From contig JABXKD010000016.1 of NCBI GenBank assembly GCA_013375475.1, positions 1-49,806 on the forward strand: a DNA stretch of 49,806 nucleotides. Reading direction: 5' to 3'. Under the pieces are notes generated by a model, which worked only from the letters and a program-made list of their open reading frames with translations, ran no database searches and had not been told where the DNA came from. A program made the position numbers and the translations under genes. This DNA is from Promethearchaeota archaeon (GTDB lineage: Archaea; Asgardarchaeota; Lokiarchaeia; Sigyniarchaeales; SOKP01). The first letter of the stretch is position 1. Each line of letters opens with the position of its first letter. Positions 32,824-41,812 of this stretch are shown one piece after another.

Positions 32824-34386
32824 TTATTTTAAACTTCTCGTGTTAACAATAAGATCTATCAGGAGTACAAGATTATCGTAGATTTTTTCTCTGTAATCTG
32901 AACCAATCTTGAGGAAGAGAACTGATACTACCTTATCTTCTAAGTCTTTGTCGATAACAAACTCTTCCATCAATTGTGGGTAGTTTTTATCATCAGAAAC
33001 CCGAAGTCCTACAAGAATAGCTCGTTTTTTCCTTAATTTTCTTATGATATTCATAAGAGTCTCTTTCCATTTAGGATCAATGTGTTCTTTTCCTCGTGCA
33101 TCAAAGATTACAAAAACACCATCCGAATTAGAAAGATTGAACTCTTCGTATGTATAACTACTTATTATCAAGCCATTTTTATAGGGATATAACTTTTCAT
33201 TGTGGTTGTCTTTTAATTTCGAAAATTCGCCTAATTTCTCGATATTCATTATTGTCTGGAAGCCGGGATTCCAATTCAAATTTTCGGAAATAAAAGTTAA
33301 TTCTAATATAACAAGCTCTTTTAAAGTCGAAAGAATAGCTTCGGTTAAACTTTCTTGGATTCGCTCTTTTTCCTTTTTTTTACTCTTAATGATATAATGG
33401 TAAGCTATTAATTCAAAGGCGGCTTGAACATTATTTCCTGTAAGAGCGCTCGTTTCAATGTAATTTATGCCATTTTCTGACAATGATTTTGCTAGGGCTT
33501 CTCCTTCAGTGGAAGAGACCACTCTTTTTTCAGCTAAATCATCTTTATTCCCAACAAGAATGATTGGAATATTTATTTCATCAATCAATTCATTTAGTTC
33601 TTTATACCACTCATGAACCTTATCAAAAGAGTCACGATTAGTGATATCGAATACAATAAAAGCAGCTTCCGCACCATTGTAATAAATCCTGCGAAACCGT
33701 TTAAAATACTGTTGGGCTCCAATATCCCATAGCTGTACGTTTAATTCGTTTCCTTGGAAGTCAAAATTATGAGCAAAAATGTTAAGGCCAATTGTGGCCC
33801 GGTAATCGTGAGAAAATTTGCGTTCTACAAATTGACGGATCAATGATGTTTTGCCTACTTCATGGTTTCCGACGATTACGAATTTAAAAGAATATGCTAC
33901 GCATTCATCTAATTCAGATTGACATATTGATTCTTTAAGTCTTTCATGTCTTTCTTTTTCATAATCAAAATCAGGGATCGTTAATTGAAGGGTATCTCCC
34001 TCTTGAGAATTAAGTATCTGAGCAGTTTTTTCAGCTAAAAAGTAAGTATAGGGAGCAACCTTTTCCACTGAGGCCATGCTATTAAAGATCAAGCTTAGAA
34101 TTCTCTCTTCATCAATAGTGACAAAAAGCAAGCGGTGTTCGTCCGTGTCAAACGATGCTGTGCCAAATTTTTTAAAGCTGAACTCGTTTCTTATTCTTTC
34201 TAAGACAGGATTTATTAGAGTAGTTAATACCGATACAATTTCTATATTACTTGCTGTGTCTTTTCTTTTTTCCCCCGCAATAACCAAACCTTCGTTATCT
34301 GAGACAATAATTGCATCTACATCAGAAAATCTTTCCAAAAAATTGTTTAGGATCTCATCAAATAGTCTTTTTCTATTCACCGACAT
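32824..34386 (-). CDS. Roadblock/LC7-small GTPase fusion protein A
   Basis: A 520-residue protein in three parts. Residues 1-130 are a Roadblock/LC7 domain (FSDVDAIIVSDNEGLVIAGEK, FGTASFDTDEHRLLFVTIDE). Residues 167-335 are a Ras/Rab/Arf-like GTPase: P-loop GNHEVGKTS (173-181), Thr198, G3 WDIGAQ (220-225), NKDD (280-283) and ETSAL (311-315). The Gly after the switch II aspartate pattern is replaced by Ala (Arf has WDxGGQ). The C-terminal 170 residues look like a degenerate GTPase half. No prenylation cysteine is present. It lies 115 nt downstream of a close paralogue. In MglA/MglB, Roadblock proteins are GTPase-activating partners, so fusion suggests built-in regulation. Confidence 0.9.
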   Translation of the reverse strand: MSVNRKRLFDEILNNFLERFSDVDAIIVSDNEGLVIAGEKRKDTASNIEIVSVLTTLINPVLERIRNEFSFKKFGTASFDTDEHRLLFVTIDEERILSLIFNSMASVEKVAPYTYFLAEKTAQILNSQEGDTLQLTIPDFDYEKERHERLKESICQSELDECVAYSFKFVIVGNHEVGKTSLIRQFVERKFSHDYRATIGLNIFAHNFDFQGNELNVQLWDIGAQQYFKRFRRIYYNGAEAAFIVFDITNRDSFDKVHEWYKELNELIDEINIPIILVGNKDDLAEKRVVSSTEGEALAKSLSENGINYIETSALTGNNVQAAFELIAYHYIIKSKKKEKERIQESLTEAILSTLKELVILELTFISENLNWNPGFQTIMNIEKLGEFSKLKDNHNEKLYPYKNGLIISSYTYEEFNLSNSDGVFVIFDARGKEHIDPKWKETLMNIIRKLRKKRAILVGLRVSDDKNYPQLMEEFVIDKDLEDKVVSVLFLKIGSDYREKIYDNLVLLIDLIVNTRSLK

Positions 34387-34501
34387 TGGAATACACCTTC
34401 AAACTGGAATTAGATCAAGAAGTAAATATTCTTATCATACATATAAGATAACTTATTTTTAAAAGTAGTCATTTGAATTTATTAGATTTTGGAGTATAAT
34501 T

Positions 34502-36079
34502 TCATGAAGAATTTTGCGTATTAATTATTGTTCTAAACATTACCTCAAGTTCATCATAGATTTCCAAACGATAATCGAACCCTATCTTAAAAAACAGGAG
34601 TGAGACCATTTTCTCTTCCAAATATTCGTTAACATTAAATTCTTCCATTATATTAGTCCAATCAGTATCATTTGATACTCTCACGCCAATTAGTGCTACT
34701 TTATTTTCTTTTAAATTGCTTATAATGTTGACAATCACATCTTTCCATTTTTGTTCAATGTGTTTTTTGTTTCTAGCATTAATTATAACAAATACACCGT
34801 CAGAATCTTTAATATCTATGTTATCGAATAAAAAATTCTTAATAATTAGCCCGTTGGAGTATTCATACAATCTTTTATCTTTATCATCTATTAGTTTTTC
34901 ACACTTAAATAAAGTATTCACATCATTTAGTATTTGCAATCCTGGGCTCCAGTATGGGTTTTCAGTAATAAAAGAGATGGTTAATTTACCTCTTTTATTT
35001 AATAACGAATTGATTTGTTCCATTAAGTTTGCTTTTAACTTTTGCTCTTCTCTCTCTTTGTTCTTCATTATATAATGGTATGCTATTAAGCTAAACGCGT
35101 CCTCAATATTTTCACCTGTTAATGCGCTACTTTCAATGTAAGAGAAGTCAGTTTCAGTATTCTCCTTTGTGAGCTCTTGAACAAGCTCAATACCTTCTTG
35201 ATATACAACGCTTCTCTGATCTACTAAATCTATTTTATTACCTACAATTACTATTGGGACATTTTTTTTATTGAGAAAAGCTTCTAGTTCTTTATACCAT
35301 ACTTTCACATTTGCGAAGGAATCTCTTTTACAGACATCGAAGACAATGAAAGCAGCTTGCGTGCCTATATAATAAGTTTTTCTAAAGCGTTTGAAATATT
35401 CTTGTGATCCTACATCCCAAAGCGAAAAGTAGACTTCATTACCATAAAAGTTTAATGAATGAGAGAGGACATTTAGGCCAAGAGTAGCCCTATAATCAAG
35501 AGAAAATTTATTTTCTACAAATCTTCTTACAATTGAAGATTTTCCCACAGCTTCGTCGCCCACGATTATAAATTTAAACTTATATATTCCTCCAGAATCT
35601 AAACGCATCTGATAAATCTGTTCTTTAATTCTACCTGTATCGCTCAGAGTATCAATATCCGTTCCAAAGTTAGGTATCTCTAGTTGAATAATATCTCCTT
35701 CGCTTGCGTTAATAATTTGAGCTGTTTTTTCTGCAAGAAAGTAAGCATAAGGGCTAATCTTATCAACAGAGGCCATAGTATCTAATACTAGGCTAAGGGT
35801 TGTGTTGTCATCTATAGAAATAAAGAGTAATCGATTGTCTTCAGTGTCAAAACTCGCAGATCCAAACTTTTTAAAAGCAAACTCGTCTCGTATTCTTTCA
35901 AGAACTGGATTTATTAGGGCGGTTAATACTGATACTAATTCCATGTCAACACTTGCTCTTTTTTGTCCGGCTATGATAAAACCTTCATGATCAGAAACAA
36001 TAAGGGCATCTACATCTTCATATTTGAGTAAAAATTTAGTGAGAAGCTCGTTAAAAAGCCTCTTTTTGTTTACAGACAT
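34502..36079 (-). CDS. Roadblock/LC7-small GTPase fusion protein B
   Basis: A 525-residue paralogue of the gene at 32824-34386 with the same three-part architecture and start (MSVNKKRLFNELL). Roadblock-type residues 1-130 precede a GTPase with P-loop GDEAVGKSS (174-182), G3 WDVGSQ (221-226), NKIDL and ESSAL. The G3 glycine is replaced by Ser here and by Ala in protein A. The C-terminal part keeps a strand-helix pattern, GVFVIINARNKKHIEQKWKD, ending with VALIGVRVSNDTDW. ATG 36079 is used; the start is shared with protein A. The tandem duplication and different switch II residues suggest diverged roles. Confidence 0.9.
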   Translation of the reverse strand: MSVNKKRLFNELLTKFLLKYEDVDALIVSDHEGFIIAGQKRASVDMELVSVLTALINPVLERIRDEFAFKKFGSASFDTEDNRLLFISIDDNTTLSLVLDTMASVDKISPYAYFLAEKTAQIINASEGDIIQLEIPNFGTDIDTLSDTGRIKEQIYQMRLDSGGIYKFKFIIVGDEAVGKSSIVRRFVENKFSLDYRATLGLNVLSHSLNFYGNEVYFSLWDVGSQEYFKRFRKTYYIGTQAAFIVFDVCKRDSFANVKVWYKELEAFLNKKNVPIVIVGNKIDLVDQRSVVYQEGIELVQELTKENTETDFSYIESSALTGENIEDAFSLIAYHYIMKNKEREEQKLKANLMEQINSLLNKRGKLTISFITENPYWSPGLQILNDVNTLFKCEKLIDDKDKRLYEYSNGLIIKNFLFDNIDIKDSDGVFVIINARNKKHIEQKWKDVIVNIISNLKENKVALIGVRVSNDTDWTNIMEEFNVNEYLEEKMVSLLFFKIGFDYRLEIYDELEVMFRTIINTQNSS

Positions 36080-36182
36080 AATGGCTTACTAAATAATACG
36101 AATATATTAGAATGAATTATTAAAAACAACATATACTTAAAAATGATAATTTTATAATTTATTAAATAGTTTTCTGATTGAT

Positions 36183-36758
36183 ATGACTACATGTATTATT
36201 TGCCATTTGGGTATTATTGAAGGACTAGATTCTTCCCAAGATTGTCCAAATGGCCATCTCGCTCATACGGATTGTTTGAAAGAATGGTTACTTCATTCCT
36301 CAAATTGTCCTCTCTGTAGAGAGTCGTATCCAAATCGTGTTATCGACCAATTTAAAGATTTTATTGATCAAAAAGAGACAGAAAAACTAGCTTCTATAAA
36401 GAATGAAGTAAAGCAAGAAGAAATAAAAAAAATGGAGCAAGTTACTTCTAAAATAATTTTTATGAAGTTTCTTGAATCCATCGAAATTTTGATTAAAGAA
36501 GGAGAATTCGAGTACGCTTTATCACGATTAGACTTACATAACAACGGGAGCACATCAATCCAAAAGGGACACGATATTTTGTTTTTTAAGGGCAAGATTA
36601 ACTACATAAGAGGGCGTTTTGATCTGGCAATAAACCAACTATTTAAATTAGTAAAAGAAAAATACGACTATCCCGAGGGATTTCTCTACCTTGGAAAAGC
36701 TTACGAAGCCTTAGGTTTAAATGATAAAGCAAAATGGGCGTATGAAAGAGTTAAATAA
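36183..36758 (+). CDS. RING-H2 finger protein with TPR-like helices
   Basis: A 191-residue protein with a complete RING-H2 zinc-binding pattern: Cys4-x2-Cys7-x13-Cys21-x3-His25-x2-His28-x2-Cys31-x10-Cys42-x2-Cys45. Ile5 in CIIC and Trp35 four residues after Cys31 are the positions that contact E2 enzymes in eukaryotic RING ligases. A helical linker follows, then two or three TPR-like hairpins (residues 95-190, e.g. EGEFEYALSRLDL, RGRFDLAINQLFKL, ALGLNDKAKWAYERV). It is likely a ubiquitin-type E3 ligase or adaptor. No E1 or E2 gene lies in the window. It diverges from the GTPase pair and precedes thiDN by 26 nt. Confidence 0.85.
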   Translation: MTTCIICHLGIIEGLDSSQDCPNGHLAHTDCLKEWLLHSSNCPLCRESYPNRVIDQFKDFIDQKETEKLASIKNEVKQEEIKKMEQVTSKIIFMKFLESIEILIKEGEFEYALSRLDLHNNGSTSIQKGHDILFFKGKINYIRGRFDLAINQLFKLVKEKYDYPEGFLYLGKAYEALGLNDKAKWAYERVK

Positions 36759-36784
36759 GCTTCTATTTTTACTAATATTATATT

Positions 36785-38191
36785 ATGAAACCTTTTTGTT
36801 TAACCATCGCGGGTTCTGATCCTACATCTGGGGCTGGAATTCAAGCAGATATCAGAACTTTTGATCGAATAGGAGTTCACCCTTTCTCGGCAATTACGGC
36901 AATTACGTATCAAACAGCTTCGGAATTTCATGGATTTAAATCTCTCTCAGAGGAATTAAGGAAACAACTTGATGCTATTTTGAATGTATACCCTATCAAA
37001 TATGTGAAAATAGGGATGATACCTGATATAAAATCCTTAGATGTTATAAAAAATACGATTATAGCTCATAATTTAACTGTTATTTTGGACCCCGTTAGTA
37101 TTTCCAGTGTTGGTGAAAGACTATCAAGCGAAGGTCTTGAACATGAAATCGAAAGAGACTTATTTCCTTTAGTAACTGTTCTAACTCCAAACTTAGAAGA
37201 AGCTAGTTATTTCTCAAATATAGAACTTGAAAATCAAAATTTAAATGACTTAGAACTACTCAAAGATGCAGCAAAAGCTATACTTAAAAAAATGTTTGTT
37301 AATCAGAAGATTTCCAAAATTGAGAAAGCTGTCGTAATTAAGAGTGCAGGAATGGATAATGATAGTGTATTTGACCTTGTTTGTGTGAGTCAATTGATCG
37401 ATGATAAACAAGATTTTATTTTTAGAGTATTCAAAAAGCCTAAGGTTTCTTTCAAAGGAAATATACACGGAACTGGTTGTGTTTTTTCTTCCGCTATTAC
37501 TGCTTATTTATCACTAGGAAATTCCATATTGAAATCCATTGAAAAATCTGAACACTTTTTTGACGATAGATTCCTTAATTTTATTGAACTACCCCAAGAG
37601 GGAAAAATCCTAGATTTAACGCTTGATCAAGAACAAATTAAAGTTATTAATCAAATCAAGGAGATTTATCATTTTATTTCGAGTGAAAGTAAATTTAGTA
37701 TGTTAATACCCGAAGTTAGAATGAATATTTCAGGATCACTCCCTAATGCTGTTACCAAAAAACAAATAGCTGGAATAGAAGGAAGAATTACAATTGTAGG
37801 AGGGTATCCAAAAGCATCAGGTGAAATAAAATTTGGTGTAACTGATCATACAGCACGATTAATCCTTGAAGCTAAAAAATTCGATAAATCCATAAATTTT
37901 GTGTTAAATCTAAAATACAGCCCTAAATGGATTAAACTGCTCCAAGAAAAAACAGATTTAATACTTCAAGAGATTGTTAGAGAACATCAACCAAAAAAAA
38001 TAATGACTACAGAAGAATCTACGATGCAATGGTTAATAAAGAAAAGTATAAAAGAAATTGGGAGAATTCCAGATATTATCTGGGATAAGGGATCAATTGG
38101 AAAAGAAGCTATTATCAGAGTTTTTGCTAAGGATTCAAAGGACATGATAAATAAACTTCAAAATATTATAGAATTGATTGAAGATCAATAG
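36785..38191 (+). CDS. thiDN: Bifunctional ThiD-ThiN thiamine biosynthesis enzyme
   Basis: A 468-residue fusion. Residues 1-265 are a ThiD (HMP/HMP-P kinase) domain: TIAGSDPTSGAGIQADIRTF, KIGMIPD, DPVSISSVGERL, and the anion hole HGTGCVFSSA near residue 227. Residues 285-468 are ThiN, thiamine-phosphate synthase: FSMLIPEVRMNISGSLPNAVT, GGYPKASGEIKFGVTDHTARLIL and PDIIWDKGSIGKEAIIRVF. It therefore phosphorylates HMP-P and couples it to thiazole phosphate. ThiN replaces ThiE in many archaea. The canonical ThiC at 40314-41621 supplies HMP-P. No thiazole genes are seen in the window. The ATG is preceded by little leader. Confidence 0.9.
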   Translation: MKPFCLTIAGSDPTSGAGIQADIRTFDRIGVHPFSAITAITYQTASEFHGFKSLSEELRKQLDAILNVYPIKYVKIGMIPDIKSLDVIKNTIIAHNLTVILDPVSISSVGERLSSEGLEHEIERDLFPLVTVLTPNLEEASYFSNIELENQNLNDLELLKDAAKAILKKMFVNQKISKIEKAVVIKSAGMDNDSVFDLVCVSQLIDDKQDFIFRVFKKPKVSFKGNIHGTGCVFSSAITAYLSLGNSILKSIEKSEHFFDDRFLNFIELPQEGKILDLTLDQEQIKVINQIKEIYHFISSESKFSMLIPEVRMNISGSLPNAVTKKQIAGIEGRITIVGGYPKASGEIKFGVTDHTARLILEAKKFDKSINFVLNLKYSPKWIKLLQEKTDLILQEIVREHQPKKIMTTEESTMQWLIKKSIKEIGRIPDIIWDKGSIGKEAIIRVFAKDSKDMINKLQNIIELIEDQ

Positions 38192-38233
38192 GAAAATATT
38201 AAAAATAAAAAAAAAAAGATAATTAGTTATAAA

Positions 38234-40132
38234 TTATAATGATGAACCTACGACAGTTGCAGTTGTTAAGAACCAAACAGTTATAACTGCTGCAAATATT
38301 GATCCAAGATATATTTTTCCCGTCTTACGGAAGAAATAAACCATCAAGAAATAGATTAAGACAGATAGAGGTATTATTGACATCAGCTGGAGAGGCATTA
38401 TAGGATTAAAGTCCCAACCTTCAAATGTGTAATTTGCACCGAAAACAGGTCCTAGATATTGAATTAGAAAAACAACCAACAACCCAGTCAACATGGCAAA
38501 GCAAGCTTTGATCGTCCAAATTATCTGAGTTTTATTAGGTGAGCTGGCCTCTTTTTGTCGAATTTCTGCAAATAAAAACACTCCACCATTTATGAGGAAA
38601 AATGGTAAAAATATTGGTAAATAAAGCAAGAATATCCAGAAACGCTCGATTGTAAACATTTTCATAAAAGACCAGAAGATTCTAAATTCAATCATGAACC
38701 AAGTTTGGAAGATACTAACTAATAGATACAACCAAGAGAAAAGGATCATAACTATTAATAAGGTCTTTCCGAATATTCGCCAGTATGGTTTGCTCTTAAG
38801 GTTTTTTCCGAAACTATCTTCTCCATAGGTGGCCGCTAAATCATATAGTTTAATTCTATCTCTACCAGTATAAAAGGAGATAAGTGCCCATAAGATCACT
38901 AATGCTCCAGCAATAGCTGCACAGATGAGATAAAATCCAAGGAAATTATTCATCATTCCCATTACAAGTGGGCTTTCCGGGGAAGCTTGAAAGCCCCAAT
39001 CCAGATCTGTGTGAGTGAAAAAGATATATACTACTCCTGCAATCGCTGCATTTACGGCAGCAACCGTCCACCACAGCCATTTTTTCGTTGTAATCTTGCT
39101 CACACGTGTAGGCATTGGTTGTGCGACTTCACTAAAATATTTTCCTAACATTAACCATTGATATAAGAAGATCATTGAAATAAAGCTAAAAAGTAGAGCA
39201 ATACCGCTGAAAATCTCCCCACCCAAGTAAAATTGACCTAAAGCAGCAACAGCATCCCAAGCCTCAGACTCATTGTATCCCTTTAAAGCTTGCAACATCC
39301 AAGCAACAGATTCTTGATTGCATACTAAATCCATAGTTAAACCAGGGTGAGTGGTGCCTAGAGCTAAATGTTCTCGATAAGCATTACCAACTGAGAAGTC
39401 ACCGTAAGTTGTATCTACTTCACCCGGCACCCCAGGACCTAATCCTGCATTTATTCCAGTAATGAGTAATCCTCGCTCTATAACTTCACTCTTTGTCATA
39501 TCTGCTGTGTAATTTGATGGTGCAACTAAACTTATGTCAACGGTATACCATTCTTCATTTTCTGCCCATACATGCAACACATTTCTATGCACGAAAAAAT
39601 TTTGAATTATAGGTGGAAATGTTTGAAAAATTGAAGCATTAGGAGCATACACATCTGCAGGAAAACCGGATAGTGGCATATAAAAAGCAGATATATGGCC
39701 CATCGAATGACCATATACCCCCATTCCTCCATCAACAAAAGATTGTCTTGCTAGCCAAATATAAGCCGTACGGGCACCTTGAATTTGAGTGGAAGTGTCA
39801 AATACCCCCTCAGAATCGCCATGACCTATTTGATCAATTGTCAAAACCACAAATCCAGCTCGTGCTAGTTCTAGAGCAGTTCCTCGTTGCACATCCTTAT
39901 CGTTATTATATCCATGGATACCAAGAATTCCAGGAGCAGGATTAGTAGCATCTACGCCAATTGGTCGATATAATTTCCCAACGATTTTTGTTCCATCGGT
40001 ATGTGTTATTGCTACTTCCTGAACGTCAATAGTTCCAAAATTTGTTTGAAATTCATAAGCCATAATTCCCGAAAAAAATACAATCACAACTGCAATAAAG
40101 AAAAACAGTTTAGTTTTTACTTTTTTTTCCAT
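38234..40132 (-). CDS. Membrane-anchored alpha/beta hydrolase
   Basis: A 632-residue protein. A signal-anchor (LFFFIAVVIVFFSGIMAYEF) starts the chain, followed by an alpha/beta hydrolase domain: IKG-like LYRPIG, APGILGIHGYNNDKD, TIDQIGHGDSEG, and the nucleophile elbow YGHSMGH (Gly-His-Ser-Met-Gly). The second half has about eight hydrophobic segments, ending with IYLGSIFAAVITVWFLTT. The catalytic domain would face outside. Substrate unknown. Minus-strand TATA-like gttttatatatatag lies at 40211-40222, about 85 nt upstream of the start. The long membrane domain is unusual for hydrolases. Confidence 0.8.
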   Translation of the reverse strand: MEKKVKTKLFFFIAVVIVFFSGIMAYEFQTNFGTIDVQEVAITHTDGTKIVGKLYRPIGVDATNPAPGILGIHGYNNDKDVQRGTALELARAGFVVLTIDQIGHGDSEGVFDTSTQIQGARTAYIWLARQSFVDGGMGVYGHSMGHISAFYMPLSGFPADVYAPNASIFQTFPPIIQNFFVHRNVLHVWAENEEWYTVDISLVAPSNYTADMTKSEVIERGLLITGINAGLGPGVPGEVDTTYGDFSVGNAYREHLALGTTHPGLTMDLVCNQESVAWMLQALKGYNESEAWDAVAALGQFYLGGEIFSGIALLFSFISMIFLYQWLMLGKYFSEVAQPMPTRVSKITTKKWLWWTVAAVNAAIAGVVYIFFTHTDLDWGFQASPESPLVMGMMNNFLGFYLICAAIAGALVILWALISFYTGRDRIKLYDLAATYGEDSFGKNLKSKPYWRIFGKTLLIVMILFSWLYLLVSIFQTWFMIEFRIFWSFMKMFTIERFWIFLLYLPIFLPFFLINGGVFLFAEIRQKEASSPNKTQIIWTIKACFAMLTGLLVVFLIQYLGPVFGANYTFEGWDFNPIMPLQLMSIIPLSVLIYFLMVYFFRKTGKIYLGSIFAAVITVWFLTTATVVGSSL

Positions 40133-40313
40133 AATAACACCGATTAATTTTTAATTAAATTTCTTCTTTTTCCTTAGAAAAAAAGAAGTCAATTAGTAAT
40201 TTAAGAGCTATATATATAAAACTTTTGAATTTTGTAATTTTGGTCAAAAATTAAATAAAGATCAGAAATTTTCAGAATTACTTTGTTATAAGATATGAAT
40301 GTTTAGAAGCAAA

Positions 40314-41621
40314 TTATTTTTGTGAGGCTTTTTTGTCAAGGGCGTCTTTTAATATCTTTATCGCGCAAAATTCTCCGCACATGGAACACACATCATCATC
40401 CATATCTCCATTTCGATAATGAATCTCCCTTGATAATTCTGGATCGATTGAGTGTTTTATCATCCCTTCCCAATCGAGATTTTTTCGAGCCATATCCATT
40501 TTATAGTCCCAATCTGACGCTTTTTTACCGTATTTGGCAATATTTACTGCGTGGGCTGCGATTTTTGAGGCAATCACCCCTCTTTTTACTTCTTCCTTAT
40601 TAGGTAATGCCAAATGCTCAGAAGGAGTGACGTAACAGAGATAATCTGCACCGGCTAATCCTGCCATAACACCACCGATAGCGCTCACGAGGTGATCGTA
40701 TCCAGGAGCAATATCTGTGACTAAAGGCCCTAAGACATAAAAAGGGGCATTATCGCATAAAGATTTCATAATTTTTACGTTTCTTTCTATTTCATTAGCA
40801 GGTATATGCCCTGGGCCTTCAACCATAACTTGTACATTCTCTGACCATGCTCGCTTTACTAATTTAGAGATTTCAATAAGTTCTTGAATTTGTGCATAAT
40901 CGGTTGAATCAAAAATGCTACCTGGCCTCATCCCATCTCCGAGAGATAGAGTAAAGTCATATTGCTTAGCCATATCTAAAAGATAATCGTAATTACGGTT
41001 AAAGGGATTTTCTAAATCGTTTTCTAAAATCCAGGCTGCTAAAAAAGTCCCTCCACGAGAAACGACTCCCATGTTTCTTGGATGGTCCTTTAAGTAATTT
41101 ACAAGCTCTTTAGTAACCCCTACATGAATTGTAAAGAAGTCCACACCCTCTTTAGCTTGTTGCTCCACTACGTTAAAAAGATCGTCCTCGTCAAAATTAA
41201 TAATAGCTCCCTTTTTTTCTAACGCTCTTAATGCGGATTGGTAAATCGGAACTGTTCCGATTGGAACTTTAATCTCGTTTAATATCTGTGTTCGAATATT
41301 ATTAACGTCTTCTTCAGTTACTCCAGTACTTAAATCCATGACCGTATCTGCCCCAAATTTTACTGCTATCTTAGCTTTTTCTAATTCTTCTTCAATATTG
41401 CATACTCGTTTACTGGAACCAATATTAGCGTTTATTTTTACTAGTAAGCCTTCGCCTATACCCATGGGTTGGGTATCGCGTTGGTTTGATTTTGGTACGA
41501 CAATTCGTCCTTTAGCGATTCCTTTACGGATAATTTCAACATCAACTTGCTCTTTTTGGGCAACTATTTCCATTTCTTTAGTAATTTTTCCGTCTCGAGC
41601 AGTTCTAATCAGTGTGGACAA
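40314..41621 (-). CDS. thiC: Phosphomethylpyrimidine synthase ThiC (canonical)
   Basis: A 435-residue ThiC that turns aminoimidazole ribotide into HMP-phosphate using SAM and a [4Fe-4S] cluster. Core motifs are intact: FFTIHVGVT, VSRGGTFLAAW, SLGDGMRPGSIFD, VMVEGPGHIP, LVTDIAPGYDH, VTPSEHLALP and C-terminal Cys412-x2-Cys415-x3-Cys419 (CSMCGEFC). The start is MSTLIRTARDGKITKEM. It is a separate transcript from thiDN and the divergent ThiC at 5804-7051. No TPP-riboswitch sequence was recognised upstream. Confidence 0.93.
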   Translation of the reverse strand: MSTLIRTARDGKITKEMEIVAQKEQVDVEIIRKGIAKGRIVVPKSNQRDTQPMGIGEGLLVKINANIGSSKRVCNIEEELEKAKIAVKFGADTVMDLSTGVTEEDVNNIRTQILNEIKVPIGTVPIYQSALRALEKKGAIINFDEDDLFNVVEQQAKEGVDFFTIHVGVTKELVNYLKDHPRNMGVVSRGGTFLAAWILENDLENPFNRNYDYLLDMAKQYDFTLSLGDGMRPGSIFDSTDYAQIQELIEISKLVKRAWSENVQVMVEGPGHIPANEIERNVKIMKSLCDNAPFYVLGPLVTDIAPGYDHLVSAIGGVMAGLAGADYLCYVTPSEHLALPNKEEVKRGVIASKIAAHAVNIAKYGKKASDWDYKMDMARKNLDWEGMIKHSIDPELSREIHYRNGDMDDDVCSMCGEFCAIKILKDALDKKASQK

Positions 41622-41812
41622 ATCAATTAGCCTTTATCTATTAATTTAGCGTTTTCAAATCGTAAAATGATAGTTTTCTATATGTAATAATAAAAGTAGA
41701 ATTAAATTCTTTCGTTTAATAAATAATAAAACAATTCAAATAGCACTTATCAATCTCTATATTTATTTTTAATGTAAAATTTTTATATTAAAAAGTATAT
41801 TGGGGATAGATT

